Positions 55,350-63,847 of a stretch of DNA of 63,847 nt are shown here, one piece after another. The translations under genes were made by a program, and so were the position numbers. The stretch lies in contig NZ_FSRB01000005.1 of NCBI RefSeq assembly GCF_900129635.1, positions 1 to 63,847 on the forward strand, given 5' to 3'. Below the pieces are notes generated by a model. The model was not told the DNA's origin and did no database searches. It saw only the letters and a list, made by a program, of their open reading frames with translations. Numbering within the stretch: position 1 is the first letter of the stretch; every line of letters begins with the position of its first letter. This DNA is from Singulisphaera sp. GP187 (GTDB lineage Bacteria > Planctomycetota > Planctomycetia > Isosphaerales > Isosphaeraceae).

Positions 55350-55506
55350 AATGTACATAAACTCGATATCAATTCATATTGACTTGCGAAAATGCGGTTA
55401 ACGCGATGACGATTATAACAAAGACGAACATGCTATAGTTTTTAAATAGTCATTTGCATTAATAGATTCTGTTCTTTGTGGCCAGCCCATCCGAATGAGC
55501 CTGTGG
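55350..55506. other. A+T-rich spacer
   Basis: A clearly A+T-rich stretch (for example around 55,415-55,475) in a GC-rich replicon. No gene. It suggests acquired DNA or a promoter region for the orphan gene. Confidence 0.4.
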
Positions 55507-55773
55507 TTAAGGCCGATGTGTGTCGCCTCCGACCCCCTGACCGGTTGGCTCGTCGTGACGAGGTCGGGTATCGGTGAGGAAGAAGGGCAGTGGCTTGTTC
55601 GTTCGCGGACTGAACAACGGCAGATCTGAATTCAATGTCCCTTCTGCCAGACGACCCAGAACGTCCTTACTCGGTGCTTGGACGACAATCACGTTGACGG
55701 GCGGGAATCTTTCCTCACTGAGGGCAGCTAATCTGCCTGGGTGCCAATTGATTTGCTTGTGGATTTGGGTCAT
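55507..55773 (-). CDS. Hypothetical short protein downstream of the SUKH-4 gene
   Basis: 88 residues (MTQIHKQINWHPGRLAALSEERFPPVNVIVVQAPSKDVLGRL...). It starts 27 bp after the SUKH-4 gene stop, on the same strand. The first 65 residues look protein-like; the last 20 (RPRHDEPTGQGVGGDTHRP) do not. It may be a small gene or the remnant of a larger one. Function unknown. Confidence 0.35.
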   Translation of the reverse strand: MTQIHKQINWHPGRLAALSEERFPPVNVIVVQAPSKDVLGRLAEGTLNSDLPLFSPRTNKPLPFFLTDTRPRHDEPTGQGVGGDTHRP

Positions 55774-55799
55774 GCCCGTTCGGGATCCGGGATTACCAG

Positions 55800-56297
55800 T
55801 CAGAGCATCCCTTCTTTCAGGGTTTCAAGGATGGTGTGCCACCAGATTTTCTCGCTCAGAGCGTCTGGGGCGATCGACTTCATGCAGGACTCGAGGGGAT
55901 CGTCCGGTCCTGTTACCTCATCGAAGGGCAGCTCCGTCGTCAAATGACAGTGTGAGACAAACATCGCCAGAAATAACCCCAGGTTCTGTACGTTCGAGTT
56001 CACGAAGAGAGGACGTTGACTCCTCGTGGTGTCGATCCTGACGATGGCCCCGCGTTTCATCCATTCAAAACACATTAACTAATAATGATTAATTTCCAAA
56101 CATAAATAGCGAGTCCGTTCTTCGCTGGCTAGGTGAGGAGCGTATTGCGACTGCGCCGGAGTCGCCAGTAGCCGGAACGTCTGACCGATGATTGCGACGA
56201 GTGACTTGTTATCCGGTGGGAGGCCAACCCTCGAGAGGTAGTCCACAGCTGAGGGCGGAAGCCCAAGGGGGACGAGCGTTTCCCGATCCATGGTCAT
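55800..56297 (-). pseudogene. SUKH-4-type immunity gene interrupted by an in-frame TAG
   Basis: From the ATG at 56,297 (GGGAG 7 nt upstream; the frame is open to 56,384): MTMDRETLVPLGLPPSAVDYLSRVGLPPDNKSL and, later, TRYLCLEINHY, a TAG at 56,079-56,081, then in the same frame LMCFEWMKRGAIVRIDTTRSQRPLFVNSNVQNLGLFLAMFVSHCH and the ending DALSEKIWWHTILETLKEGML. The parts before and after the stop fit one SUKH-4 immunity protein of about 165 residues with a normal C-terminus. The single nonsense codon is the only lesion seen. Confidence 0.65.
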
Positions 56298-56701
56298 CAG
56301 TTCACTCCCGGGAAAAACTCCCCGGATGAACGAGATGGGCGCTGCGATCGCCCCGACGAGATGGCTCGGTGGTTGGTTCATCATCCCCTTCCTTTATGCA
56401 TCGCAGGGTTTGCGTCTGTTCCCGAGGGATTGCCGCGATCGCGATGAATCCGTGCGGCCTACGAATCGTGATTGGCCACGACACGAGTGGCTATCCTCCT
56501 CACGATCCGAATGCCGGGCAACCCCTTGGCGTTTCCAGCCGCCTCCTCCTCGCACCTTTGAAGTGCGAGAGCGTTGCCCGAACGTTCGGGGCCGAGCCCA
56601 CCCAGGAGCGGTTCAGGCGAATCGAGCGCTCGGGGACCCTGACCGACCGATTCACAGGTTCAATCCGAAAGTGAAAGCTCGCGACCGCATTGAATGTTTT
56701 A

Positions 56702-56830
56702 TTAGGCGTGGATTGGTTCGCGGGTTGGCGTTTTTCCAGCGAACGTGACGATCCGGCCGCGGTCGTCGCGTTCGTGGTAGAGCAGGGGGGGGGCGCCGCG
56801 GATTCGACGATCAATCCGTTCGAATCGAGG
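56702..56830 (-). pseudogene. Small Rhs/YD-like fragment
   Basis: The minus strand reads IRGAPPLLYHERDDRGRIVTFAGKTPTREPIHA and a stop at 56,702. YHERDDRGRIV is a YD-like repeat; the ending is typical of a gene end or a frame break. A run of nine C residues lies inside. No start, no continuation upstream. Confidence 0.45.
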
Positions 56831-57158
56831 AGTGAGCAAAAAACGCAATACCGATCAGGTAGGCACCCCTAGACACGAGGAAGGTCTCATGACTATCCTC
56901 ATTTGTTCCGCTTGGTACAACCCCTAGATTCTTCGTTCTCGGATCGGTTTTGTCGTCTCCACAGTGTCGTGGGACCGGACGGCCTGGATCCGAGTGGTCG
57001 TGGTTACCCGAGATTTCTTTATTCGAATGCATGCTCGATTTGAAACTCGAGCGCAGTTGTGGTGCGCACATTGTGCCGGTTTGTTCACACGCCTTGTCCT
57101 TTAAATACCACAATCCAAAGCATGCCCAAAAAACTTGTGTTGACGAAACCGAATCCGC
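56831..57158. other. Region upstream of the giant gene, no gene seen
   Basis: A 163-residue minus-strand ORF covers this stretch but its sequence has no protein-family character and it runs across the palindrome at 57,159. I treat the region as non-coding and the likely site of the giant gene promoter. Confidence 0.4.
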
Positions 57159-57186
57159 ACTGATAGCTTGCATGCAAGCTATCAGT
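57159..57186. promoter_or_regulatory. 28-bp perfect palindrome upstream of the giant gene
   Basis: ACTGATAGCTTGCA followed directly by its exact reverse complement, centred 229 bp before base 57,401. A TTGACG hexamer lies at 57,140-57,145, 15 bp before TGATAG, so the palindrome may overlap a -10 element and act as an operator. It could instead be a terminator-like cruciform. Confidence 0.5.
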
Positions 57187-57260
57187 AAGTGTGTCGGTTT
57201 TCCGTGCCATTCGGAAATGATGTGCAACGGTTCGCGATGATGCGATTGGCAATCTTCACA

Positions 57261-57286
57261 CGTTAGTCGCCTCGATTTGACTAACG
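57261..57286. promoter_or_regulatory. Inverted repeat in the leader of the giant gene
   Basis: CGTTAGTC, 10-nt spacer, GACTAACG. It lies 115-140 bp before the start codon and could be a second regulator site or a leader hairpin. Confidence 0.35.
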
Positions 57287-57406
57287 GCACAGTCGGCTGC
57301 ATGTTTGCTAGATTAACAGGATTCCCTTCCTCGACCCGACGTTGTGCTCGGCTCGTAAATGCCCTGGTCCAGGGTTGCGCTCAGATATTACAGCGGAGAG
57401 ATGGCC

Positions 57407-60400
57407 ATGCGTTCGGAACGGTCCGAAGTCAAAGCCAAGGCGGGCCAGAATCAGGCCCTGGTTGGGTTTCGCCGTGAATCCGCTCGGAAGTCGGCGCTGC
57501 GCCGGCTGACGCTCGAGGGGTTGGAGGAACGGACCCTGATGTCCACCTTGCCGGCACCCCTCGCGCCGCTTGCGGCCACCGGGATCGTGACCGGACTACG
57601 GGGTAACGCCAGCACACCGTCGATCGCCGTCGACAAGAACAACCCGCAGAAGTTGGTCGCGACCTGGACCGTCAACGATCCCGCGCAGGGCGGAGACACC
57701 AAGGTCTGGGTTTCAGCGGCCTATTCGAACAATGGCGGGCAGAGCTGGAATTCGATCAACAATTTCGGCCCCGGGTCCGCCTTGCCCGATCCGACGACGA
57801 GCAACCCGATCAAGTCATACGCCCGCGTGACCAACGCCAGCGTCGCCTTCGACCGCAACGACCAGGTCTACATCCTCGACTCCCATAACCAGGGGAACAC
57901 CGGTCCGAACGCTCCCAACGCGCTGGTACTTTACAAGTACGACTTCTCGGGCAATACGCCCTCGTCGGTGTTTGCAAACACCATCTACCAGGCCACCCAG
58001 GACATGGCGTTGACGCCGATGCTGGCGGTGGATGACAACCTAACGAACTATGTGGATACCAACTACCAAGGCCAGAGTTACGTCCAGAACGATCCGTACG
58101 TCAACACGGTTTACGTCGCCTGGGCCACCAACGATCAGCCACATCAGAACGCGGTGAATTTTAACCCGAATCGGATCCTGATGGTTGCGTCGTCCGATGG
58201 CGGAGCCAACTTCTCGGGCCCGATCGTCCTCAATAACAACGGCAATAACGGTGGCGGTGGTGCGCAGCAGGCCACGACCCCGAAACTGTCGATCAGCCAA
58301 GGGCGGCCGGCGAACCCGGCGCTTTACGGGCAAGGCGACTTGGGAGTGCCCGGGGGACAAGTCTCGGTCGTTTATGACGATTTCAACTCCGGAGTCGGAG
58401 GCAGCCCGCCGTACGACATCATCTGGAACAACCGCACTTCGGGCGCGGCGACTCAAACGGTCAATGGTAACGTCGGCGCGATCCCGGCCGCCACGACGAC
58501 CACGTTTCAGACCCCGGCCTTCACGATCACGAACCCCAACTTCAAAAGCCTGAGCGACCTGACAGTCAGCCTCGTGTTGGCACATGCGTCGGTCAACGAT
58601 CTGAGCATTACTCTGATCGCGCCCAACGGCCTGTCCATCCTTCTGACGCCGAACGGTGGGCAAACTGCCGGCGGGGCGTCCGGGGCGAACCTCGGGATTG
58701 CCACGGACGGCATCTCATCACCGACGATCTTCACCGACAACGGCGTGTCCGCGCGACGGATCGGCAACGCGAACAGCACCTCCCCCTACATGGGGTATTA
58801 CCGTCCCGCGGGGGGGAGTCTGAATCAGGTCTTCGGCGGGATGACCGCGGCGCAGATCGGTAGCGGTCCTTGGAAGTTAGTGATCAACAACGTCAACACA
58901 ACGACCGGCGGTACCCTCCGGAGTTGGTCGCTCAACTTCAACTCGGGGATGACGCCGGGGCAAAACACCCAGGTGGCCATGACCCTGGTTCGGGGGTCGA
59001 TGACCGATTCGTATCCGTTGGGCGCCGCGGTTTCGGGGCAGGGGATCGGCCCGGGAATTTCGCTCGCTTCGGACAACACCGTCGGCGCGTATAGCCAGTA
59101 TCAGGGCCGGCTCTACGTGACCTACGTCAACCGGTACAACTTCACCGGGAACCCGGCCGACAACACCGACATCCAGATGATGGTCTCGGACGATGGCGGG
59201 TTGACCTGGGGACTTCCTGCAAGTCCGGGCGCGGTTCGCCGAGCGACGTTCGGGACCTATGGTCAACTGGTCAACGACGACCTGGCGATCACGGATGGTT
59301 TCTCCGAGGCCAACGGCGGAAACCGCGGCCGGCCGCAGTATCAGCCTCAGGTCATGGTCGACGCGATGACCGGCACGGTGGTGGTGTCGTTCCTCGACGC
59401 GCGCAATGACGCAGCTCGCGCACGTGTGACGACCTACGTCGGCGCCAGCATTGACGGTGGTCAAACCTACTCGCCGCAGGTGTTCGCCAACGACTCCCAG
59501 ACAGCCGTCGACGCACTTACCGGCAAGACCGTGGTTCTCGGTCCGATTCCCGAAAACCAATCGGGGGGCAATCCCGCGACGGACGGCACGTTCGGCTTCG
59601 GGTCACGCCAGGGGTTGGCCGTTTACGGCGGTAAGATCCACCCGGTCTGGTCGAGCAACCAGAACGGCGGCATCGGCACTGTGACGCAGACGCTTGGCAT
59701 CCGGACCAGCACGATTTCGATCGCCGCGGGTCCGCGGATCATCGACAGCACGATGGGCCCGGTCGGCCTGGCGGGCGATACGGTCAATCCCTCGAACGGC
59801 AACACGCCGACCGTCAGTTCCTTCCTCGTCAGGTTTGACCGCCCGATCGATCCCAATTCGTTTGTTCCGACAAGTGTTCAGGTGTTATTCCGTGGTACGG
59901 CGGCGAACAGCAGTGTGGTGTCGATCCCGGTCTTGCAGGTCGTGCCGATCCAGGTGAACGATCCGAATAACCGCAACAATGCCTTCGGATACACCCTGTT
60001 CAAGGTCTCGTTCCAGCCCAGCTCGAAAGTCGGCACCTACAGCTATTACATCACGCCCGAGATGCATGACCGGATTGGCAGTGCGACGACGCAACTGCAG
60101 ACAACCGGCTTGCCTCAGAATTTCGCCAGCTCCGATCCCAACCTTCCGGTGACGATCACGCCGGTTACGGGTAGTTCGGCGACGGTTGTGCAGTCTTCGT
60201 TCGTGGTCTCCGGCTTCCCGGCCAACGCGTTGATCACGAATGCCACGCTCAATCTGACGATCAACTACACCGCCGACCAGGCTTTGACTCTGACTCTCAT
60301 CGCTCCACCGGACGCGTTTGGAAATCGGGCCTCGATCACGCTGTCGAACCAGCACGGCGTTGGAGGCCAGGGCTACATCAATACGACGTTTGACGACAAT

Positions 60401-63400
60401 GCCCCGACTTCGATCGCCGGCGGCGTTCCCCCGTATAACGGAAGCTTCCGGCCCGACGTCGCGCTGCGGCAACTGCAGGGATTGCCGATCAATGGTGTCT
60501 GGACCCTTCAGATCACGAACAACATCCCGGGTGGCACGGGTGCGCTGGTGAACTGGTCGCTGAACCTCACGCCGGGCGCCGTCGTGCAGATTCCGAAAGC
60601 CGGCAACCTGATGGACCAGGATGCCAGTTCTGCCGCCGGCACACTGCCGACTTTCGGTACGTCTACCGGGAGCCTCGGTGATACGTATGCGGTTCCCGCG
60701 CCGATCAATACGAAGAACTTGAACTGGCTCAACGGCAACTTCTTGCCGGCTCCCTATGATCAGGATTCGCTCCCGCTGATCGTGCCCGGCCCGCATATCA
60801 TCAGCTCGCATGTCCCGGGCGCTCCGGTCACTTCCGACAACCTGGTGACCAACGGTACGGTCAACGCCATTGATGTCACGTTCGATCGCGACATGGACCC
60901 GACCACGGTCACGGTCGCGAGTATCTTGCGGATCATGGGCCCGACCGGTCCGATCAACGGCCCGTTCACAATCGTGGCCAACCCGCTCGGCACAGACCCC
61001 AATCCGAGCAGTCCTCGAACCTACCGGATCGGCTTTCCGCGGCAGCAGCTCAGCGGCACTTACACGGTCACGCTTGCCTCGAGCATCAAGTCGGCGCTTG
61101 GCGACGCGCTTGATACGAACCTCAACGCCGGCGTCGACGTTCTCAGGCAGACGCCGTCGACCCCCACACCGCCCCTCTCCCTGTCGTCGACCAACGTCCC
61201 GGTCGCGATCGCACCCCAGCAGACGATCACTTCGACTCTGACTGTCCCTAATCAGTTTCTTGTGCAGGGTCTGACGCTGACCCTGAACATCAACTACCCC
61301 TACGACCCTGACTTGGAAGCGGTTCTGATCGCGCCCGACGGGACGATGGTTCCCCTGTTCACGAACATCGGTGTCACCGGGACGCAAGCGAATTTTAGCA
61401 ACACAACATTTGATGATGCGGCGGGAACGCTGATCCAGAATGGCGGCCCGCCCTTCTTCGGGGCGTTCAGGCCGCAGCAGGCGCTCAGCGCCCTCAACGG
61501 TCAGCAGGCGGCGGGCACCTGGACGCTCCAGATCAAGAGCGACGCCGCCGCCAATACCACCACCACCGGCTCCCTTTTGAGCTGGTCGCTGACCTTCCAG
61601 CAGAGCGTGCCAATCTCTGGATTGGGCGAACCCGTCGCCGACCGGGCCACCGTCAACTTCCGAATTTTCACGACCGATCCGACGAATCCGCTGTCGCACA
61701 ACACCTGGACGCCGATCGGTCCGGCCACTGTCACCAACAACCCGCCGGGCAACGGCTACTCAGGTCAGGTCGGGGCGATCGCGCTCGATCCGTCCGACCC
61801 TTCGGGCAACACGGCCTACGTTGCCGGGGCAAGCGGCGGAATCTGGAAGACCACCAACTTCCTGACAACCAACCCGGCCGGTCCGACCTACCTTCCGCTG
61901 ACCGACTTCGGCCCGACCTACGGGATGAATATCGGAAGTATCGACGTATTCCCACGCAACAATGATCCGAATCAGTCGATCATCATCGCGGGTACCGGCT
62001 TCGCGGATGCGGCCAATGACTCCAGCTTCGGCAACACCACGCGAGGAGTCGGTTTCCTCCGCTCGACTGACGGTGGCGCGAGTTGGACCCTGCTCGACAG
62101 TACCAACAATAACTTGCCGTTCACGGCCTCCGGTGTTCAACCCCAGCGCGATCACCTGTTCGCCGCCGTCAATGGCGCGGGGCAGGGGACGAGCGCTTAC
62201 AAGGTCGTCGTCGATCCCCGGCCGACCGCTGCGGGTCAAGTGATTATTTATGCAGCCATGGCCGGCCTCAACGGCGGTCTCTGGCGGAGCATCGACACGG
62301 GCCAGACCTGGCAGAAGCTCTCGAATGACGCCACCCAGGGGACGATCGCGACCGACATTACCCTGGACTTCAACAGCGCGATTCCCAACGCGGTCAGCAA
62401 TCCGACCGGCAACGTGAATATCCTCTACGTCGCCTTCCAGAACCATGGCGTCTACGTCAGCCCCAACCGGGGCCAGTCGCTCAACCTGATGGTCGGCAAT
62501 GGTTTTGATCCCTTGATCCGAGATCCGGAATTCGCCCCGTCTCCTGCGATCATCGTCGCCAACGGGACGTTCCCCAGTAATCCCGGTCGAATCGTGCTTA
62601 GCAAGCCGGCGTACTTGCCAAATACGGTTGCGAATGCCAATGTTCTGAACACAATCTATGCAGGGTGGCTCTATGCCGCCGTTGCCAAGCCCGATGGAAG
62701 TGGGCTCCTTGGTCTCTACATGACCAAGGACAGTGGCGCGACCTGGACCCAGGTCCACATGGGCAACATTCCTCAGCAGGCGAACTCCAACCAGTCCGCG
62801 GGGCCATCCAACAACCCGAACAACCCCGTCTACGACCCAACGGTCAGCAAAGGCTTCCCTGGTACTGCCAATTACAACATCGCCCTCACGATTGACCCGA
62901 CGAATCCCAACATCGTCTATCTGGGGGGAACCTCGGTCGGTCAGGCCTCGGGCCTGATCCGGATCGACACGACCAATATCTTCGACTCGCACGCCGCCGT
63001 GCCATTCGATGGCAGTCGACCCGATGGTGGTTTGACTCAGGGGCGGAGTGCCGGCCGCATTCAGATCAAGACGCTCAACAACGGTGTGCCGGGTCTCTTG
63101 ATCGTCAACAACGGCGTGTTCCGATCGCTCGGGGCCAGTGCCTATCTGAACCTGATCCAGGACCCCAATAACGCGTTCCAGACCAATACGACGCTCTATC
63201 TCTCGAACGTCAACAGTGTCGGCTCCCCCGATAACAGCGGCGGCCCTGGTTTCACGAACGACGGTTCGGGTGTCACGTGGACCCCGTTCGACGAGTTGCT
63301 CTACGGCGGTCTGGCCGACACCTTCCCCTCGACGAACATCCACCGGATGCTCACGATCGTCGACCCGCTTACCGGCCACGCACGGCTGATCGTCGCCGAC

Positions 63401-63847
63401 GACCAGGGGGTCTTCACCGGCGTCGACAATAACGGGATCGTCAGTGCCGGCATTGGCACCGCGGTGTCGCCGACCTACTCGCGCAACGGCAACCTCCAGA
63501 TCAGCCAGTTCCTCTATGGGGCCGCGCAGCCCAGCACTCTGGCCTCGCAGATCGCTCAGGCCTTGGCGTACGGCAACGGGACCCACACCGGGATCGGTGC
63601 CTCGGATCCCAACGTGCTGAACAACGGGAACACCAACTGGCAGGCGCCGTCCGAGAACATCGGCGGTTTCGGCGGTCTTGGTGGCGAGATCAGTGGTGTC
63701 GGCGTGCAGACCGACCAGCAAGGCCGGGGGATCGTCTACCAGTATCTCTTCCCGGGCCTCGGCGGCGCTTTCACCGACTTCTTCCAGGTCAGCACCAACG
63801 GCGCTCCGTTCATCTCCCGGACCACCGGCCTGATCCAGACCAACGGG
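57407..63847 (+). CDS. Giant secreted multidomain protein, N-terminal 2,147 residues (continues at base 1)
   Basis: The ATG at 57,407 has GGAGAG 6 nt upstream; the one at 57,401 abuts it. The frame is open to the edge and continues at base 1, giving about 3,436 residues. The N-terminus is basic, then LTLEGLEERTLMS (35-46), the LEPR-XLL-type motif of planctomycete exported proteins; no classical signal peptide is visible. Then: Asp-box motifs (SNNGGQSW, about 107); three P/Homo B (proprotein convertase) domains at about 366-510, 927-1,058 and 1,275-1,398 (SDLTVSLVLAHASVNDLSITLIAPNG; GVWTLQITNNIPGGTGALVNWSL; GTWTLQIKSDAAANTTTTGSLLSWSL); an SbsA-like Ig module about 1,148-1,243 (DVTFDRDMDPTTVTV); and a BNR/VPS10-like propeller from about 1,445 on (FLRSTDGGASWTLL). 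No protease domain accompanies the P domains. Confidence 0.88.
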   Translation, partial: MRSERSEVKAKAGQNQALVGFRRESARKSALRRLTLEGLEERTLMSTLPAPLAPLAATGIVTGLRGNASTPSIAVDKNNPQKLVATWTVNDPAQGGDTKVWVSAAYSNNGGQSWNSINNFGPGSALPDPTTSNPIKSYARVTNASVAFDRNDQVYILDSHNQGNTGPNAPNALVLYKYDFSGNTPSSVFANTIYQATQDMALTPMLAVDDNLTNYVDTNYQGQSYVQNDPYVNTVYVAWATNDQPHQNAVNFNPNRILMVASSDGGANFSGPIVLNNNGNNGGGGAQQATTPKLSISQGRPANPALYGQGDLGVPGGQVSVVYDDFNSGVGGSPPYDIIWNNRTSGAATQTVNGNVGAIPAATTTTFQTPAFTITNPNFKSLSDLTVSLVLAHASVNDLSITLIAPNGLSILLTPNGGQTAGGASGANLGIATDGISSPTIFTDNGVSARRIGNANSTSPYMGYYRPAGGSLNQVFGGMTAAQIGSGPWKLVINNVNTTTGGTLRSWSLNFNSGMTPGQNTQVAMTLVRGSMTDSYPLGAAVSGQGIGPGISLASDNTVGAYSQYQGRLYVTYVNRYNFTGNPADNTDIQMMVSDDGGLTWGLPASPGAVRRATFGTYGQLVNDDLAITDGFSEANGGNRGRPQYQPQVMVDAMTGTVVVSFLDARNDAARARVTTYVGASIDGGQTYSPQVFANDSQTAVDALTGKTVVLGPIPENQSGGNPATDGTFGFGSRQGLAVYGGKIHPVWSSNQNGGIGTVTQTLGIRTSTISIAAGPRIIDSTMGPVGLAGDTVNPSNGNTPTVSSFLVRFDRPIDPNSFVPTSVQVLFRGTAANSSVVSIPVLQVVPIQVNDPNNRNNAFGYTLFKVSFQPSSKVGTYSYYITPEMHDRIGSATTQLQTTGLPQNFASSDPNLPVTITPVTGSSATVVQSSFVVSGFPANALITNATLNLTINYTADQALTLTLIAPPDAFGNRASITLSNQHGVGGQGYINTTFDDNAPTSIAGGVPPYNGSFRPDVALRQLQGLPINGVWTLQITNNIPGGTGALVNWSLNLTPGAVVQIPKAGNLMDQDASSAAGTLPTFGTSTGSLGDTYAVPAPINTKNLNWLNGNFLPAPYDQDSLPLIVPGPHIISSHVPGAPVTSDNLVTNGTVNAIDVTFDRDMDPTTVTVASILRIMGPTGPINGPFTIVANPLGTDPNPSSPRTYRIGFPRQQLSGTYTVTLASSIKSALGDALDTNLNAGVDVLRQTPSTPTPPLSLSSTNVPVAIAPQQTITSTLTVPNQFLVQGLTLTLNINYPYDPDLEAVLIAPDGTMVPLFTNIGVTGTQANFSNTTFDDAAGTLIQNGGPPFFGAFRPQQALSALNGQQAAGTWTLQIKSDAAANTTTTGSLLSWSLTFQQSVPISGLGEPVADRATVNFRIFTTDPTNPLSHNTWTPIGPATVTNNPPGNGYSGQVGAIALDPSDPSGNTAYVAGASGGIWKTTNFLTTNPAGPTYLPLTDFGPTYGMNIGSIDVFPRNNDPNQSIIIAGTGFADAANDSSFGNTTRGVGFLRSTDGGASWTLLDSTNNNLPFTASGVQPQRDHLFAAVNGAGQGTSAYKVVVDPRPTAAGQVIIYAAMAGLNGGLWRSIDTGQTWQKLSNDATQGTIATDITLDFNSAIPNAVSNPTGNVNILYVAFQNHGVYVSPNRGQSLNLMVGNGFDPLIRDPEFAPSPAIIVANGTFPSNPGRIVLSKPAYLPNTVANANVLNTIYAGWLYAAVAKPDGSGLLGLYMTKDSGATWTQVHMGNIPQQANSNQSAGPSNNPNNPVYDPTVSKGFPGTANYNIALTIDPTNPNIVYLGGTSVGQASGLIRIDTTNIFDSHAAVPFDGSRPDGGLTQGRSAGRIQIKTLNNGVPGLLIVNNGVFRSLGASAYLNLIQDPNNAFQTNTTLYLSNVNSVGSPDNSGGPGFTNDGSGVTWTPFDELLYGGLADTFPSTNIHRMLTIVDPLTGHARLIVADDQGVFTGVDNNGIVSAGIGTAVSPTYSRNGNLQISQFLYGAAQPSTLASQIAQALAYGNGTHTGIGASDPNVLNNGNTNWQAPSENIGGFGGLGGEISGVGVQTDQQGRGIVYQYLFPGLGGAFTDFFQVSTNGAPFISRTTGLIQTNG

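Noticed and set aside
56811..57302. 163-residue minus-strand ORF before the giant gene
   Set aside because: No family resemblance, crosses a perfect palindrome and the likely promoter region.
59885..63721. Two long minus-strand ORFs (604 and 653 residues) opposite the giant gene
   Set aside because: Same antisense artefact; the plus strand carries recognisable P, Ig and BNR domains.

Overview
The window reads as a complete, closed circular plasmid of 63,847 bp from a planctomycete, most likely an Isosphaeraceae relative (Singulisphaera, Paludisphaera, Tautonia or Isosphaera type). The evidence is a high-GC composition, PSCyt1/DUF1549-PSD1/DUF1553 cytochrome proteins, several DUF1501 Tat-exported proteins, a DUF1559 prepilin-like protein, an LEPR-XLL type N-terminal motif, and a RepA/ParA/ParB backbone. 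Circularity is inferred: a giant ORF starting near 57,407 runs off the right edge exactly in frame with the ORF that enters at base 1 and stops at 3,870. Together they make one protein of about 3,436 residues with continuous domain content.

Layout: 57.4-63.8 kb plus 0-3.9 kb, giant secreted multidomain protein. 4-11.8 kb, an XPB/Ssl2-like helicase C-terminal domain protein, an Amt ammonium transporter, an alpha/beta hydrolase-transmembrane-TPR protein and a MOSC protein. 12-22.2 kb, two PSCyt1/PSD1 plus DUF1501 pairs bracketing an ECF sigma factor and its putative membrane anti-sigma; the sigma, anti-sigma, cytochrome and DUF1501 genes overlap or are tightly spaced. 22.3-29.7 kb, quinone oxidoreductase, DUF3500 protein, M48 metallopeptidase and a zinc-ribbon/TPR membrane protein split by one frameshift. 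29.9-39.7 kb, tyrosine recombinase, small membrane proteins, a TacAT-type toxin-antitoxin pair, a third DUF1501 protein, RmlA, DUF1559, and an ECF sigma/FecR-LamG pair.

The replication and partition core is at 40.2-44.7 kb. About nine recognisable iterons (consensus CGATWRMCCGGACATASTT) precede rep. Convergent to rep are parB and parA, and upstream of parA lie five copies of the palindrome GTTACGCGGCGTAAC, a likely parS centromere. 45.2-48.4 kb holds a small membrane protein, a methyltransferase and a membrane sulfatase-like protein.

48.4-56.8 kb is a degraded polymorphic-toxin (Rhs) region. It contains rhs fragments, a Hint-containing Rhs C-terminus with an unidentified toxin tip, candidate immunity genes (one intact, several broken by homopolymer frameshifts or an in-frame TAG), a (AGGTC)10 microsatellite, and a precisely delimited 1,417-bp IS630-family element flanked by TA. 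No rRNA, tRNA or CRISPR array was seen.
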